Assembly (NCBI GenBank): GCA_040954595.2
Contig: CM082594.2
Location: 11,470,001 to 11,534,000, forward strand
From: Balanoglossus misakiensis
Lineage: Eukaryota; Hemichordata
Reading direction: 5' to 3'
Length of the DNA: 64,000 nucleotides
Shown here in pieces: positions 1 through 11,287 of this stretch. A model generated the notes under the pieces. It was not told the DNA's origin. It saw only the letters and a list, made by a program, of their open reading frames with translations, and did no database searches. A program made the position numbers and the translations under genes. How positions within the stretch are numbered: position 1 is the stretch's first letter; each line of letters starts with the position of its first letter.

Positions 1-920
1 AGAATTTAAATTGCAGTTTTATTGATTTTTGTTGAACAAAAATAATCTCTGCAAAAACTCATGCTGCAAATTCAATGTGTGCATACATCACTTCCTGTTT
101 CTTACTCTCTTACAACCCAAGTCTTCCTTTCCCTTTCTTGATCACTACATTCTGCGGATGTTAAATCCAACTTGGATTCTAAAATAGTACAAAAACACAT
201 TACAAAACATAATTTAAAAAAAAATCCCTTCTTCCTGTCAAAAGAATAACCTTGATGGTAAAAGCAGTACACAAAGCCAGACAAGTGTTTACATGTAGAC
301 ACCCACCTCGTACAAATCTTCTAAATCTGTCAAAAGAAAACAGACTAAAAAAAAACACTTCCGCAATAATGTTTATGTCACTTACTTATTCATAATTGGT
401 TGAAATCAAACACTAACACCCCTGAACCACTGCCAGACATTCTGTTATCACTAATGATCTATTAAATCATGATGTCTGCCCAAGATGATAACTGCTTGGC
501 TGTTGTCAGGAGATTTTACACATCACTGGTTTGATTAATTAATAAACAGCTGTTGTGTCTGCATTGACATGGCAAGAAATAAGAACTGAAACCTCAATCA
601 AAGCCTATGATATGAGTGTCTCATCACCATGGTAACTCACAATCAGATCTCCCAAAGAAGCAGAGGACAGACACATGTGTGTTGGATATATATATGTACA
701 AGATAGGTTAATTCCACCTTGACCAGAAAGTCACCTTGAAAATGATGATGTGTACATGCACACACACATAGACACACATATGAACATACATGTATGTGTG
801 GAAGGTTAAAACACACCATATATAAACAAATTTCTTTTGACAAGAAATGTCATTTTATAGGTATTGGAAACTCCCTAGTCTAAGCGATACGATCACAACA
901 TAACCAGCCACACAAATACT

Positions 921-938
921 CCCCCCCCCCCCCCCCCC
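921..938. repeat. Homopolymer C18
   Basis: Uninterrupted run of 18 C residues. A run of 12 G residues lies about 190 bases downstream (1132-1143), so the two could pair as an inverted repeat. Such runs are length-variable and error-prone in assembly. Confidence 0.9.
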
Positions 939-1131
939 TGAAATGGACATCAAAACAACTCCCTCTATAGTCAAGATTGGGTACATTTCCTGTAGATGTT
1001 CATTTCTGGCTGTGACAAATCAATTTCAACAGTTTTGCAAAAACCATCGATGAGTATGGCATTACGTACATACATACATAGTTACATACATCCATATAAT
1101 GTGCAGCAAAAACCAAATAGGAGCTAAGAAT

Positions 1132-1143
1132 GGGGGGGGGGGG
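1132..1143. repeat. Homopolymer G12
   Basis: Run of 12 G residues, complementary to the C18 run at 921-938. Confidence 0.9.
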
Positions 1144-4100
1144 TTATCTGGTAACCTCTGACCTTTGACCTTCTGGTTTTCTAAAACAATACTCAAATAG
1201 CTTTTTATGACACTTTAAACAAGGAACAAAATTGCATTTAATATTGGCTACCAGTTAGGGTCTCCTATCAACAACAATCGCCATATCTCTTTCCATTCAT
1301 TTTACAATTAATATATTAATTCTGTGTTTTCTTTATATATACAATGATTTATAAAAGGTGCATTTAACCTATGCATTTCATTGCACAAGTAAATAAAAAA
1401 AAAACACGAAAAAAATGAAAGCAGAAAGCTGTCACAAACGACAGCGAAACAACCGCTTGGTAAATAGTTAAAACACACAGCTGTGAGAAGCGGTGACAAA
1501 CTCCACTATTGTTACTGAATGAAAAGTCCACAGTGTAAGAGAGAGAGAGAGGCCTTTCCAAGGCCTTCTAAAAGTAGCTGTGTCATTCAGCAGAGAGGCA
1601 CATATCATAATTACACTACCTTAATGTGTACCTTCACAATCACATCTACACCTTGATTTCTTGCGGCTATTTCCACAAATTGTTCATATTTTATTTCCTA
1701 ATGCCGAAAATGAGATAAATTTTCTTCTGGGGAAAAGGTTAATATGGCACAAATAAAATAAAATGGAATCGAAAGAAATGATTTAGCCTTATTTGAGTAT
1801 CAAGTAAAGATAAAATGTACAGTCATAAATTTGACTACAGACTGAAAATTTAGTTTTGTATTTTTCTCTGTCTCTCTGATGCTGATGTATGAAATACTAA
1901 AATATAATTGCCTTTACTAATTTCTTCCATTTATGAACCAGACTTCAAAATTTTAATCACTATTTTTTTACTAAAAAAATATAAAATAATAATGGTACAG
2001 AGCTTGTAGGAGTAATATTGAAAGATTCATTCACCAGGTATAAGACATAAGGTCATTTCACTTTACATACAGAGTACTCACTATAAAATGCTGATTTTAA
2101 TTGAGAACTTCCAAATTATGAATGATTTTCGTCTGTTTCAATTTTGAGGAGTTTATTATAAGAGTGGAAGACACAACTGTAGATTCAACCTTGTGGTTTC
2201 AGATAAAAGTTCATAAACAATAATAACATAAACATCCATCTATTTCCTTACGTACCTGTACCTTTCTCTGTTGCTACGTGTATCTGTAACAAACGCACAT
2301 TGCCACATTAAATGATGCAGTATGTCCACTCATAATGGTCAGAAGTGATATTTGCCTTGTAGCTGTAACCGTAGAAACAATAAAGGGAGGAAGCTTATGT
2401 ACCAACTCAGTGATCTCAACCTTCAAAACATCCAGTTACCATGGCAACAGACAACACATCAACATGCTTATTATTTATAGTGGACATGACACATCCCTGG
2501 TGGTCATTTTCATCCGGAAATTTATACGACCGTAAAAACATTCAGCAAACATTCTCTCCCGATTTCTGGCTTGCAGACCATTCCTCAATAATTGGATAAC
2601 TTAATATTCTGTTCAGCGAATCTGATTCATGACACTCAGTTCTACAGAAAAATAATACACCAAAAAAATATGTATAGACAACGTAACCTATGTTGACCTT
2701 TGACATGCTTAACAAGATTCACATGTAAAGATTACAATGTAATTTAATTACAGGGTATACATGTGCTTTTTAACTGGCTTTTATTATACAGAATATTGTT
2801 ACTATGTGCCAATCTGGTCAATATTACATTTGGGAAACCCACTACAATGTAGTTGCTGGTTGACTTGTGTAGGTGCTCAAATCACCTGCATTTGCAACTA
2901 AAATTAGACATTATGTAATCAAGAATTACAGCATGCTAAGCTCTGCTGCTATTTATACCACATGGAGGATAGAGATAATAGCCACATGCCTGAAGAATGA
3001 ACTGGTTGGGTGTGAACAATTGAAATTATCCCCCAATGTGAAAATATGACAGTTCATTAGATAATCAGGGAAACATTTACACACACATATTCACTGAGGT
3101 GCTGACTCTCCCCCTCCCTCAGATCACGTTGGTTGCTCCCTGATAATCATTGATCAGCAAATATCCATGGATGACACAGTTTGTATTTGTATACAGAGAG
3201 AAAGCCAATAGAATGCAAATGAAGTGACACCATTGAAGCAGATAGATCATCTGTGAGGAACTCGTCAACCATATCATTACAATTTCATGATAGCTTCAAT
3301 GTATTCAATGAAATATACACAGTTCTTTATGGCAATTCAAAAGCCAGTGATTTTAGAAAGACCAACCAAAAGGACGAGGCTTGGAAGCCAAACTATGAGC
3401 ACGACGACTTTGAGATTTGGTTCCACCATCAATTTTAACAGTGACCAATCACCCACCTTGCACCTGGTGTGGGGTTACGTTATCATTATACTGACCAATC
3501 ATCAGATTGCCACCACATAATGCTCATGGTAGGTCATCGTTCTGTTGGTCGGTGACGATTCAATTTGCCATGGAACGCTACACCACTATGTGAAGAATGC
3601 ACGGTAGACGTGACCCTGAAAGAATTTCATTTAGCGGCAAATTGCCGACTGGTATTTTGACCACTTTCTCTTGTATCAGAGCTGGGGTAGATTTCGAAAC
3701 CTGAGTCTTATAATACAACATGCTAGAACTTAACCATGCCTCATTAGTTTATATCACTTCATTGAAATAAATATTTCAACCACTCTTCATGTGTCTTTCC
3801 TCATCACTTCCTTTGTCAACCTAAAAACCACTGCTCAACATGCCCTGAAAAAAAGGCTTCCAGACCAATACCATACATAACATCATGACACAGAATTGGT
3901 CAGGTACGAACTGCGGCTTACAAACAACAAATCAAAAGGAAGTCAGGAACCACAATGCCATCACAATGCAATACCGGTAGTTCTTGCAGAGGTCAAATTG
4001 TAATGACAACAATTACATGACATATGACATGTGCCCCACTCCAGAGTTTTACCAGCTGTTCCATATTACCATCAGGGTAAACAACTCACTGTATATTTTC

Positions 4101-4938
4101 ACAGCTGATGGTTAAGAGTAACATAACCATGTTCCATTAGAAAATTACTGATTAATCAATCATAAGAAAGGCTCTTAAATTCTAGATATAATTTTAACAC
4201 TTTTCAGGACAGTTTCAATATTGATTTGATTACTTTTGTACCAAATTCTGTCCACTCTTTCACCAACACAGTTTGATCATCGGGTGTTACACCATCAAAC
4301 TTACCAATACATTTGTGATTCAACATGGATATTCTCAAAACGTCCTTGTGGTACATGATTTAAATACTAAACCAAGCAGAGTATTGTGTTTGTATTTCTA
4401 GTCTGTCCGTTTTCTTGTCCATTGCTGGAAGGTTGTTCATTTCTTGCTTATACTTAAACAAGTGAATGTTTTATGCAAACAGGGAGTTTTAGCAGTCATT
4501 TTTTGCATTAATTACATTGCCATCATGTGACACGTAATCTGCAAGGTAAACTTTTTCACCTTTTCAAAGCTTTTAATAACTTAAATGTTAGCATCATTCT
4601 AAATAAGGAAAACTGTTTAATCGACGTATTTTTTTTAAATGGCATCTGCTGCAAAGATAAATACCATCAAAATCATTCCAATATCTATTCTGTTTATACA
4701 GTTGTCATTATGAAATATTTCACTTGTTTTGATTTCTTCCTAGCGCATAATTATTTCAAAAGCATCGAAACAATTCAATGAAAGAAATCATGTCACTGAT
4801 TAAACTATATTTCAGAGAAAGGGAAATAAATACACACTTTGGTAGCAATCCAAATTTAAAATTAATTAAACCATCCCTGTCCGGGAAGACTAAGCAGATA
4901 ATGATTAATTTCAAAAATGAGTTTTATAAAATGAATAT

Positions 4939-4952
4939 CCCCCCCCCCCCCC
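4939..4952. repeat. Homopolymer C14
   Basis: Run of 14 C residues in otherwise AT-rich non-coding sequence. Confidence 0.9.
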
Positions 4953-5617
4953 TTCAACGCACACCCTGCACATTTTTATATATATTTGATTCCCCCTAAT
5001 CAATGCAGGTTGCAACCACTCCCTCATACTATGCTAGCTGTAGCACAATTGTCAACTTTCGTTTTTAATAAATAATCATGTCCGTGAGTTTGATTGGAAT
5101 AAAAAAAAAAAATACAGGAAAAAAATGTGACAAAGGTGTCCAAGAGAATGAAATCGAAATCCGGGAACTTATAAGAAATGTAACGATATGATATCCGACG
5201 AAAACAGCAGTCAAGTTTGTCCTTTTAATATCGTACACACTTAAAATTGCTGTATACTATGGACTCAGGAAACGGTGTCAAGTACTCGAAAGCAATATAA
5301 GTTATGAATATTTAGTGTGTCCACCATTTCGTGATATGTGTACAGTATTATATAGACGCAGACGGCGTACGGTGTTTATAATCGGTCAGCTCAGTGAATT
5401 TTTCACGTGTAATAAGCAGATAGTCTTTTAAAAAGACGTGGACAATGTTGTGATGTTTCACGCCACAAAGCTTTGCCAGGACTACATACTAATACTGATA
5501 TTGAGCATGTATGGTACTGGCAACGAAAATGTTGAAACTGTGGATAACAAAAACTGACAAGTGTAAGAGTTACAATTGAAAGGATATATACATAGTACAC
5601 ACAACATGATGGCCTAC

Positions 5618-5900
5618 CTACACTCGTCGGCGTGTTCTGCTTCTGTCGGTCCCTTGTCGAATCACCCTACGCTGGCACGAAGATTACAGAATAAAACGCG
5701 ACCAGATTATCATAGCACCGATTTAAAAAGATACTGAGAACACAGGCCTAGAAAATCTGTGATCACGATTAAAATTTAGCGAGGAACACTGAAAAGAAAT
5801 AAAAAATGATTATCACAGAGATGCAATTTCATCAACCGGTGCATCGCCGTGACGTTTCAATTCATGCTGCTTCCCACTTTCAATGACGTCACTTCCTTTT
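5618..5900 (-). promoter_or_regulatory. Candidate promoter and non-coding first exon (minus strand)
   Basis: A consensus CRE palindrome TGACGTCA lies at 5884-5891, immediately followed by an ETS-like ACTTCC core. On the minus strand, downstream of this, a GTAGG donor-like sequence lies at 5617, so a non-coding first exon ending at 5618 is possible. If so, the region from 5.6 kb to the window edge would be its first intron. The CRE is plain in the sequence; the exon and its direction are inference, and a plus-strand promoter is equally possible. Confidence 0.25.
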
Positions 5901-6039
5901 CGAAGAGCAGCAGAAGGATATTTTATTGCATGCAGTTTCTTTTAAACTTTAATGAACACACATAATCGAGAGAAAAAAGCCAAGTTCATAGACATATGCG
6001 CGGCCATGTTTTGTACGCTTTGTCCCATTGTCCCCACGC

Positions 6040-6063
6040 CGTACAGTGACACGTACAGTGACA
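6040..6063. repeat. Two-copy 12-bp tandem repeat
   Basis: The 12-mer CGTACAGTGACA occurs twice head to tail at 6040-6051 and 6052-6063, followed by a degenerate third unit. Confidence 0.8.
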
Positions 6064-6143
6064 ATGACAGTGTCAGAACTTGCTCGCTTGTGTTGGATAC
6101 TAGCCTGATACATGTACTAAAGTTTGTTTCCGATCTGTAGGCC

Positions 6144-6700
6144 TACGTTTTTATTCCTTGCGCATAAAATTATTGTTCCCTTCTGTAGAAGGAAACGTCT
6201 ACTAACTAAGGCTATAGTACAACTCGATTCTTTGAAATACTTGACCACGCTACCCACTGTATTCCAAGTAGGCCGACTGGGCTCCTTCGGGTTTTTGAAA
6301 GTCATAATGGGTTGGCATCACATCATCCAGTTGATTAGAGTTTCGATTGCGTATATTTCCCGATACATTATACATGTAGGGGATTCCCAGAAAATGAGGT
6401 GGAGAGGGCCATATCCAGTGGTGGTGTGATACTTTTACGAAGTGATGAGGTGGGGTGGGCTGTTGGTTGGGACCATTAGGCCTTTTTGGCAAATAAGGTA
6501 CAAGTTACAACAAAAACATTTGTGAAACTTCGTGTATTACACTATTTTTTTCTGTTCTACAGTTAGTCAAAATATCAAGGATTCACAGAAAGTTAGTAGT
6601 AAGTTAACAGTCTGCGTTGATGTAATACATATGCCTACATGAAGTTTGTCATTAAAGATTGAACTCACATATTATAGTTTCTAAATTGCTTTCATAGATG
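6144..6700. other. Intergenic, no gene seen
   Basis: Only short overlapping reading frames without recognisable domains or splice context. It lies downstream (3') of the insulin-like peptide gene on the minus strand. Confidence 0.4.
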
Positions 6701-6702
6701 AA

Positions 6703-6718
6703 AATGAATGAATGAATG
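6703..6718. repeat. (AATG)4 microsatellite
   Basis: Four tandem AATG units. Confidence 0.85.
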
Positions 6719-6806
6719 ATGCGAAATTAGCAAGAGCTCGTCACTTAAAGTTGTGTTGACAATCATTTCAGAATCGTTTTCGATTTTTCCATTCGTTGCT
6801 GCACTT

Positions 6807-6812
6807 TTTATT
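6807..6812 (-). terminator. Poly(A) signal of the insulin-like peptide gene
   Basis: AATAAA on the minus strand, 65 bases after the stop codon of the peptide gene, a normal distance for a short 3' UTR. Confidence 0.55.
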
Positions 6813-6876
6813 GTCGAATTGCGGACAGAGCGCAGTCAAACGGAACTGTTTGGACCGAAATGGCGGATGGATGTAA

Positions 6877-7266
6877 TCACTTCTCACATAAAGTCATTCG
6901 GATGAAACTGGAGGAACATCCTTTCATGCAACAGAAATGGAAAATGGCATCGGAAAGTTTGCCATCTTCACGGGCCATCTGCCCCTTTCCAATCCAGATG
7001 TTTGTCCCCAAATAGACATCCATCAGCTCGATTAGTTCCTCCCAGAGTTCTTCACTTGTGTGTTTGTTGTACGGATCTGCCGCTGCCGTTTCGCAGACTC
7101 TGTTGAAAGTTTCCAACAGCTCGGCGCCGCATCGTTTGGTTTTGTCCGTCATTTCGCTGGTCTGTTCTCGTCGACCAAGACTGAAACACGGTGCGGCTGG
7201 AATGAGTGACGCTATGATGGCGTAGACGAGAAGGCCGCTGATCTTAAAAAGGAAAACGCGAACCAT
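6877..7266 (-). CDS. Insulin/relaxin-like peptide precursor
   Basis: A 129-residue secreted peptide precursor, not closely matched to a named orthologue. Residues 1-29 form a hydrophobic signal peptide. A B-chain-like block has Cys46 and Cys58 with 11 residues between (C-G-A-E-L...R-V-C), the insulin-family spacing. An A-chain-like block at 112-127 has CC-x3-C-x9-C; the usual last gap is 8. The six cysteines would give one intra- and two inter-chain bridges. The roughly 53-residue connecting segment has no dibasic pair; KR occurs only directly before Cys46. The start was chosen because a strong minus-strand acceptor at 7277-7278 places this ATG ten bases into the exon, and translation upstream would read through the pyrimidine tract. 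B and A chains share one exon, whereas many family members have an intron in the connecting segment. Known for the family: secreted ligands of receptor tyrosine kinases or relaxin-type GPCRs. Family membership is fairly sure; subtype (insulin, IGF or relaxin/gonad-stimulating) is not. Confidence 0.72.
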   Translation of the reverse strand: MVRVFLFKISGLLVYAIIASLIPAAPCFSLGRREQTSEMTDKTKRCGAELLETFNRVCETAAADPYNKHTSEELWEELIELMDVYLGTNIWIGKGQMAREDGKLSDAIFHFCCMKGCSSSFIRMTLCEK

Positions 7267-7569
7267 CTCCACTCGCCTGGATGAGAATAAACACAAAGGG
7301 CAAATGACTGATGGAAATATCGTAGAAAAATCCATGGTCGTTGTGCGTACGTCCAGACATATTTGAACTGTTTCGAAATGGTTGCGTTGGAAAGTTTTAG
7401 TTTTGAGAATTTTCTAGTTAGGCCTACACTTTTCGTAAACGATCAACCGACATAGCAAGAACTACGGGCTTTTCTTTAGCGCTTTATATTAAAACGTACG
7501 CTCTTTTTGGCAAACGTATTGATTCTACACCAATGATGAACTACCCATGCACGTACAGAATATTCCTAC

Positions 7570-7824
7570 CTTCAGATAGTCTCAGTAATATGTCGGTATA
7601 CAGGGGCAATTTCGCCACAGTTTGAATGTTTGGTTTTAGAATTCTGCTGCCGAGTGACTGCCTTCCTTGATAGTACTCCGAGATTCGCGTTTTGCTGAAA
7701 AAGATGCCAGTTTTTCGTTGAAATAAATCGTTCAAAGACAGTCTATTGGCCCATTTGTCCCACGTGACTTGCAGTGGCTCGTGCGGTAGGTTTGTACAAT
7801 TTGCGTAATCGTCGACAACCACAC
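7570..7824 (-). other. Candidate exon upstream of the insulin-like gene, unrecognised
   Basis: A 255-base minus-strand block is bounded by an acceptor (pyrimidine-rich, CAG ending at 7825) and a good donor (GAAG/GTAGGAATA, donor GT at 7569-7568). One frame is open across all 85 codons, but I recognise no domain in it. Spliced to the acceptor at 7277 it would not join the peptide's frame; it would run about 20 codons further and stop past the peptide ATG. It may therefore be a 5' UTR exon of the peptide gene carrying an overlapping upstream frame, or a separate unrecognised coding exon. Confidence 0.3.
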
Positions 7825-7829
7825 CTGTT

Positions 7830-8510
7830 CTCAGGAAAGATGAAACTCTCTTATCCCCACGGGGTGTTAGGATATCAAAACCGGCGGTCGAAAGATTGTC
7901 ATAGCGCCAAGTGAGTTATCTGCTTTGTGTATATCCAAAAAATGCGAAACTTTGACAGGCAAGTAAAAGCGACTTTTTGAACAATGAAATCCTGCAAATT
8001 TTTTCCTTAAACATCATTTTATAAGCGTACAACGGGTTAAGTGGTGTCTGGAAGCCATTTCAAATGTACAATATAGAAAATTTTGACAGTAATAATGCAT
8101 TCTCTTCCATTTGTGGTACATATTAAATAACAGTTAAAGAGCAAGCCATTTTTTCGTTTCCTCCCGAAAAGCTTTTAGTGTGGCTGCTTTTCACATTCCA
8201 TGATGAAAGTCAGTCATGTTTTCTTGCAATGTTTGGGTGACAATGGGATGCAGAGGAAGACAGGACATGCAGGGTAAAAGCTTTCAGTTCTAACAGTCTG
8301 ACTTTGTTACACAGCACACAGCTTGATGTCAGATCCATGCATGTCGCATTGCAACTCTGAAATCTGTTGACCTCATGTCATTTCTCATTCTTTGAACTCT
8401 CTTAATTATATGACATAGCATAACAAGAAATCGTTTACAGTCTATTTTGACTTATCTGTTATTCCCACACACGTCATATCATCACAAATAAACACAGATC
8501 AGTCACAGTG
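7830..8510. other. Intergenic between HUS1 and the insulin-like gene
   Basis: About 0.7 kb of AT-rich sequence with no recognisable gene. It would contain the promoter of the insulin-like gene if transcription starts upstream of 7824. Confidence 0.4.
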
Positions 8511-8517
8511 GAGAGAT

Positions 8518-8523
8518 TTTATT
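8518..8523 (-). terminator. Poly(A) signal of HUS1
   Basis: AATAAA on the minus strand about 290 bases after the HUS1 stop codon; it gives a plausible 3' UTR of about 0.3 kb. Confidence 0.55.
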
Positions 8524-8811
8524 CCATCTTGTAACTGTGAAGATACAAATGGATATATACCATTTTTAAAACATATGTACACATTTTTTTGACAATACAA
8601 TAAAGTGTCAAATTAATTCCATCAACTTGGTTCTTGTCATCAAAGGAACTGACATTTCCTCCCAGGGAAGTCTGTATAAACAAATCCCTGTGGAAGGCTA
8701 TCCACAAAATTTTGTCCATAGTGTTCATTACAGCAATGTCTGAGATGATCTATCAACGGAATGACCTGATAGGCTGATTTAGCAGGGTGGCACAATTGAT
8801 TGGTTGGTACA

Positions 8812-10830
8812 TCAGAGTGAAATGACTGGGATGAAATACTGTAGTGACATGTCTTCATGGAGTAAAAAGAAGTGAATGGTATGATTGTGAACGATATCTG
8901 AAAAAAAAGAAAAAGAAATAAAATATTTTATGTGAAAGGAAAGTTATCTCGTGTTCACATGAAAAATAATGTGATTTAATACATACTGTACCCAATAACT
9001 AATCATCATGTAAGGGCACTACTAGATATCTGAGTTCTGTTGCTGAAGTGTTCTTATTTCTCCATCTCTCTCTCCTTTCCCCATAAAAGATCTATACAAT
9101 CTAGATTCCCTGATACTTACTACATATCACCTTGGTAGGATTAATTTGCTGACCAATGAGGAAATTGGAGAACTTTTTGATTTCGATTCTAGCCGATGAA
9201 AACTCTGTGTCTTTTTCTTGGCTTTGACTTTGAAACTGGCTGGACTGGTCAGCTAAGTTGCCATCACTGCCTGTGAGAAAGTGGTTGAAATATGTCAATG
9301 ATTCATCATGTACTTAGTTTTATGAGTAGGCATAGAGTGCTACTGTCTATATGCTATACTTACTCCATGTTGGGTGTGGCAGGTCACGGAAGTGGGTGGT
9401 ACAGGTCACCATGTCTGTTTCAACTTTCAAGGTCATTTCTCCACTCTGATTGGCTGACAGAATCTAAAAGGTAACCATGGAAAATGTTCATTTAAAGTAG
9501 GCAGATCCTTTGGTGCAGGTCTACAGAGAACTGTCTTAGCTTGCTGTACTGCATTTAAAAACTTTAAACAGGAAAGTCTCTCCTACATAAAGAGAATTAT
9601 GAGAAAACATGATTTGACCAAATTGTACTCACCACGTAGCTGCTAAGATTCTTCATTCTATCAACTACATTGCGAAGAACTTTTAACGGAGGCATGTAAA
9701 TACTAACCTGAAACAAACAACCATCCAAGGGTCATTTCCTACATAATAAACTAACTTTGAATGTCACTATGTGAACAACCTTTGTGAAATCTGTCTATGT
9801 AGGTTTTCGGCAGTAACTATAAATTACCGGTATATGTGTAACAATAATTTGCAAGTACATGAATACTCACATCAAAATCTGGCATTGGTGGTTCCTTGTA
9901 ATCTCCCCACAGTCTCTGTGGTATCACATTCACTGGCACGTCGTGCAACACATTACGACTATGTGCTGTCATAGATGGCTACAAAAACAAACAGGTAAAT
10001 TTGATTGCAAGGTTAGGGTAGATGTCTAAGGTGTACATGTAAACGTCCGCTGGATGACCATGTAGAAGAAAGAATGGCAAATGCTAGTCTAGTCCACATA
10101 TACTTCAACTCACCAATTCAATATCAAAAGTGAGGCAAGGCGTGTGTTTCTTGGTCAGTTTGATTTTCAGTGACTTTGCTGTCTGTGCCGATTTCAATGC
10201 CCTCACCACGCTATCAAGGGTGACGTCTAGGAAGATCTCATTGGCTGCTGCAGACACTCCATCCATGTTGTATTCGTCAAAGAAATTGGCCTGTAAAGGA
10301 AATATAACAAACTTCAAGAGTTGGCACGTCATGATACAGTTGTATGATGGTATTTTTCTTTCTGGTTTCTCCCTTTACATCAAAGACAGAGTGATGGGTA
10401 CCCGATAGGACACTGCAAAATATGTTCAGAGACGCTGAAACCAGATGCACCCAATGCTACCACATCACAGCCTCTCGTAAAACCACACTCACCTGGACGA
10501 GCTCACACCAGATACTGATTGCAGCATTGGAAAGGCTGTCACTCACAATAAAATACAGTTTATTGTGGGTTATCCTCAGCACGCAGGTCTTGGCGAGTTT
10601 TCCAATGGTACCAACCATACCTGTAGGACGACAGAAACCTGTGGTGAGTGTAGGGCTACGGACTCTCAGCAAGGCTGCAAAACCAAAACATCGCTGCACA
10701 GTTTTTTTCAGAGCTGAGCCTGTAAAACAAGGTCGGGAACTCGCTCCCAGAATATTTTTTTTCATTTTGAATACATACGTGTGAAATGCTGGATACAGCC
10801 GATATCAACGAGTTTTCCTCTAAACCTCAT
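8812..10830 (-). CDS. HUS1: HUS1 checkpoint clamp component, complete, 8 exons
   Basis: HUS1 is the PCNA-like subunit of the 9-1-1 (RAD9-RAD1-HUS1) clamp loaded at DNA damage in the nucleus to support ATR signalling. Exons: 10830-10779, 10620-10493, 10290-10114, 9978-9871, 9707-9633, 9463-9364, 9270-9121, 8897-8812. All junctions are GT/AG and in frame; total 876 nt, 291 aa (vertebrate HUS1 is 280). The N-terminus MRFRGKLVD parallels MKFRAKIVD of human HUS1. Also matching are KLAKTC, WCEL, the ALK/KIKLTKKH..PCLTF block, a DVP..VIPQRLW block, VSIYMPPLK, GQQINPTK, and the C-terminal LHEDMSLQYFIP. The start agrees with the family start. Eight exons equals the vertebrate number. A YY1-like element and a short upstream frame precede the start. 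I see no truncation or frameshift. Confidence 0.96.
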
Positions 10831-10862
10831 GGCTGTTTCAATGGAACATTATATTGAAATTA

Positions 10863-10910
10863 TCATTTATTTTGATACTCGACTCCCACAATCGTATTTA
10901 CCGCCGCCAT
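10863..10910 (-). promoter_or_regulatory. YY1-like initiator element and 15-codon upstream ORF of HUS1
   Basis: On the minus strand ATGGCGGCGG lies at 10910-10901, a YY1-type core promoter element. Its ATG opens a 15-residue frame (MAAVNTIVGVEYQNK) that stops at 10865-10863, 32 bases before the HUS1 ATG. If transcription starts upstream of 10910 this is a leader uORF; if it starts inside the element the uORF is lost. Both readings are inference. Confidence 0.45.
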
Positions 10911-11202
10911 GTTATATCTCGCTACAGCCAAATCTCGCAACTAAATATGCGAGATAGTACGATACATAAGCTAAGCTCTGCGCGAGGGCGCTGTAACTTC
11001 CAAGTCTGAAATCCGCGACGCGACGTGAGAGAGTTTATAACATTGCACATTCGTTCCCGTTTTAACGCTTTTCTCGGCTAAGTTGAATACTTAATCACCG
11101 GGTGAATATCCAAGACAACCACATGATCCCAGCCACATTATGCGAGGCTGTCTATTGTCATTCACCAGTTTTATAGAGCTATACCACTCTGGTTTGGGCC
11201 AT
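10911..11202. other. HUS1 / tRNA intergenic, promoter region
   Basis: About 290 bases with locally raised CpG content near 10980-11030. It separates the divergent HUS1 gene and tRNA-Arg and presumably holds the HUS1 promoter. Confidence 0.4.
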
Positions 11203-11275
11203 GGCGCGGTGGCCTAGTGGATAAGGCGTTGGCCTCCGGAGCCAAAGATCGGGGGTTCAAATCCCCCTCGCGTCG
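11203..11275 (+). tRNA. tRNA-Arg (anticodon CCG)
   Basis: A 73-base intronless tRNA. The acceptor stem pairs GGCGCGG with UCGCGUC (two G-U pairs), discriminator G. D stem is GCCU/AGGC, anticodon stem UUGGC/GCCAA with loop CUCCGGA (anticodon CCG, reading CGG), a 5-base variable loop, and T stem GGGGG/CCCCC with loop UUCAAAU. Internal A box TGGCCTAGTGG and B box GGTTCAAATCC match pol III consensus. A TTTT terminator follows at about 11284-11287. CCA is not encoded, as expected for a eukaryote. Confidence 0.95.
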
Positions 11276-11283
11276 GACTATTC

Positions 11284-11287
11284 TTTT
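11284..11287 (+). terminator. Pol III terminator of tRNA-Arg
   Basis: T4 run nine bases after the tRNA 3' end. Confidence 0.7.

Larger units (their letters stand above)
1..5600. other. Non-coding stretch with simple repeats
   Basis: I see no supportable coding exon in this 5.6 kb. It is AT-rich and contains short microsatellites: CA-type runs near 760-780, TACA-type repeats near 1065-1090, GA repeats near 1540, and C and G homopolymers. It could be an intron or a 3' untranslated region of a minus-strand gene whose coding part lies left of the window. A minus-strand AATAAA at 18-23 and a promoter-like patch near 5.6-5.9 kb are compatible with that, but this is inference only. Confidence 0.4.

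Noticed and set aside
6861-7014. Plus-strand frame starting ATGGCGGATGG opposite the insulin-like gene
   Set aside because: It lies largely antisense to the peptide coding exon, stops after about 51 codons, and shows no domain. The ATGGCGG could be a YY1-like element, but nothing else supports a gene.
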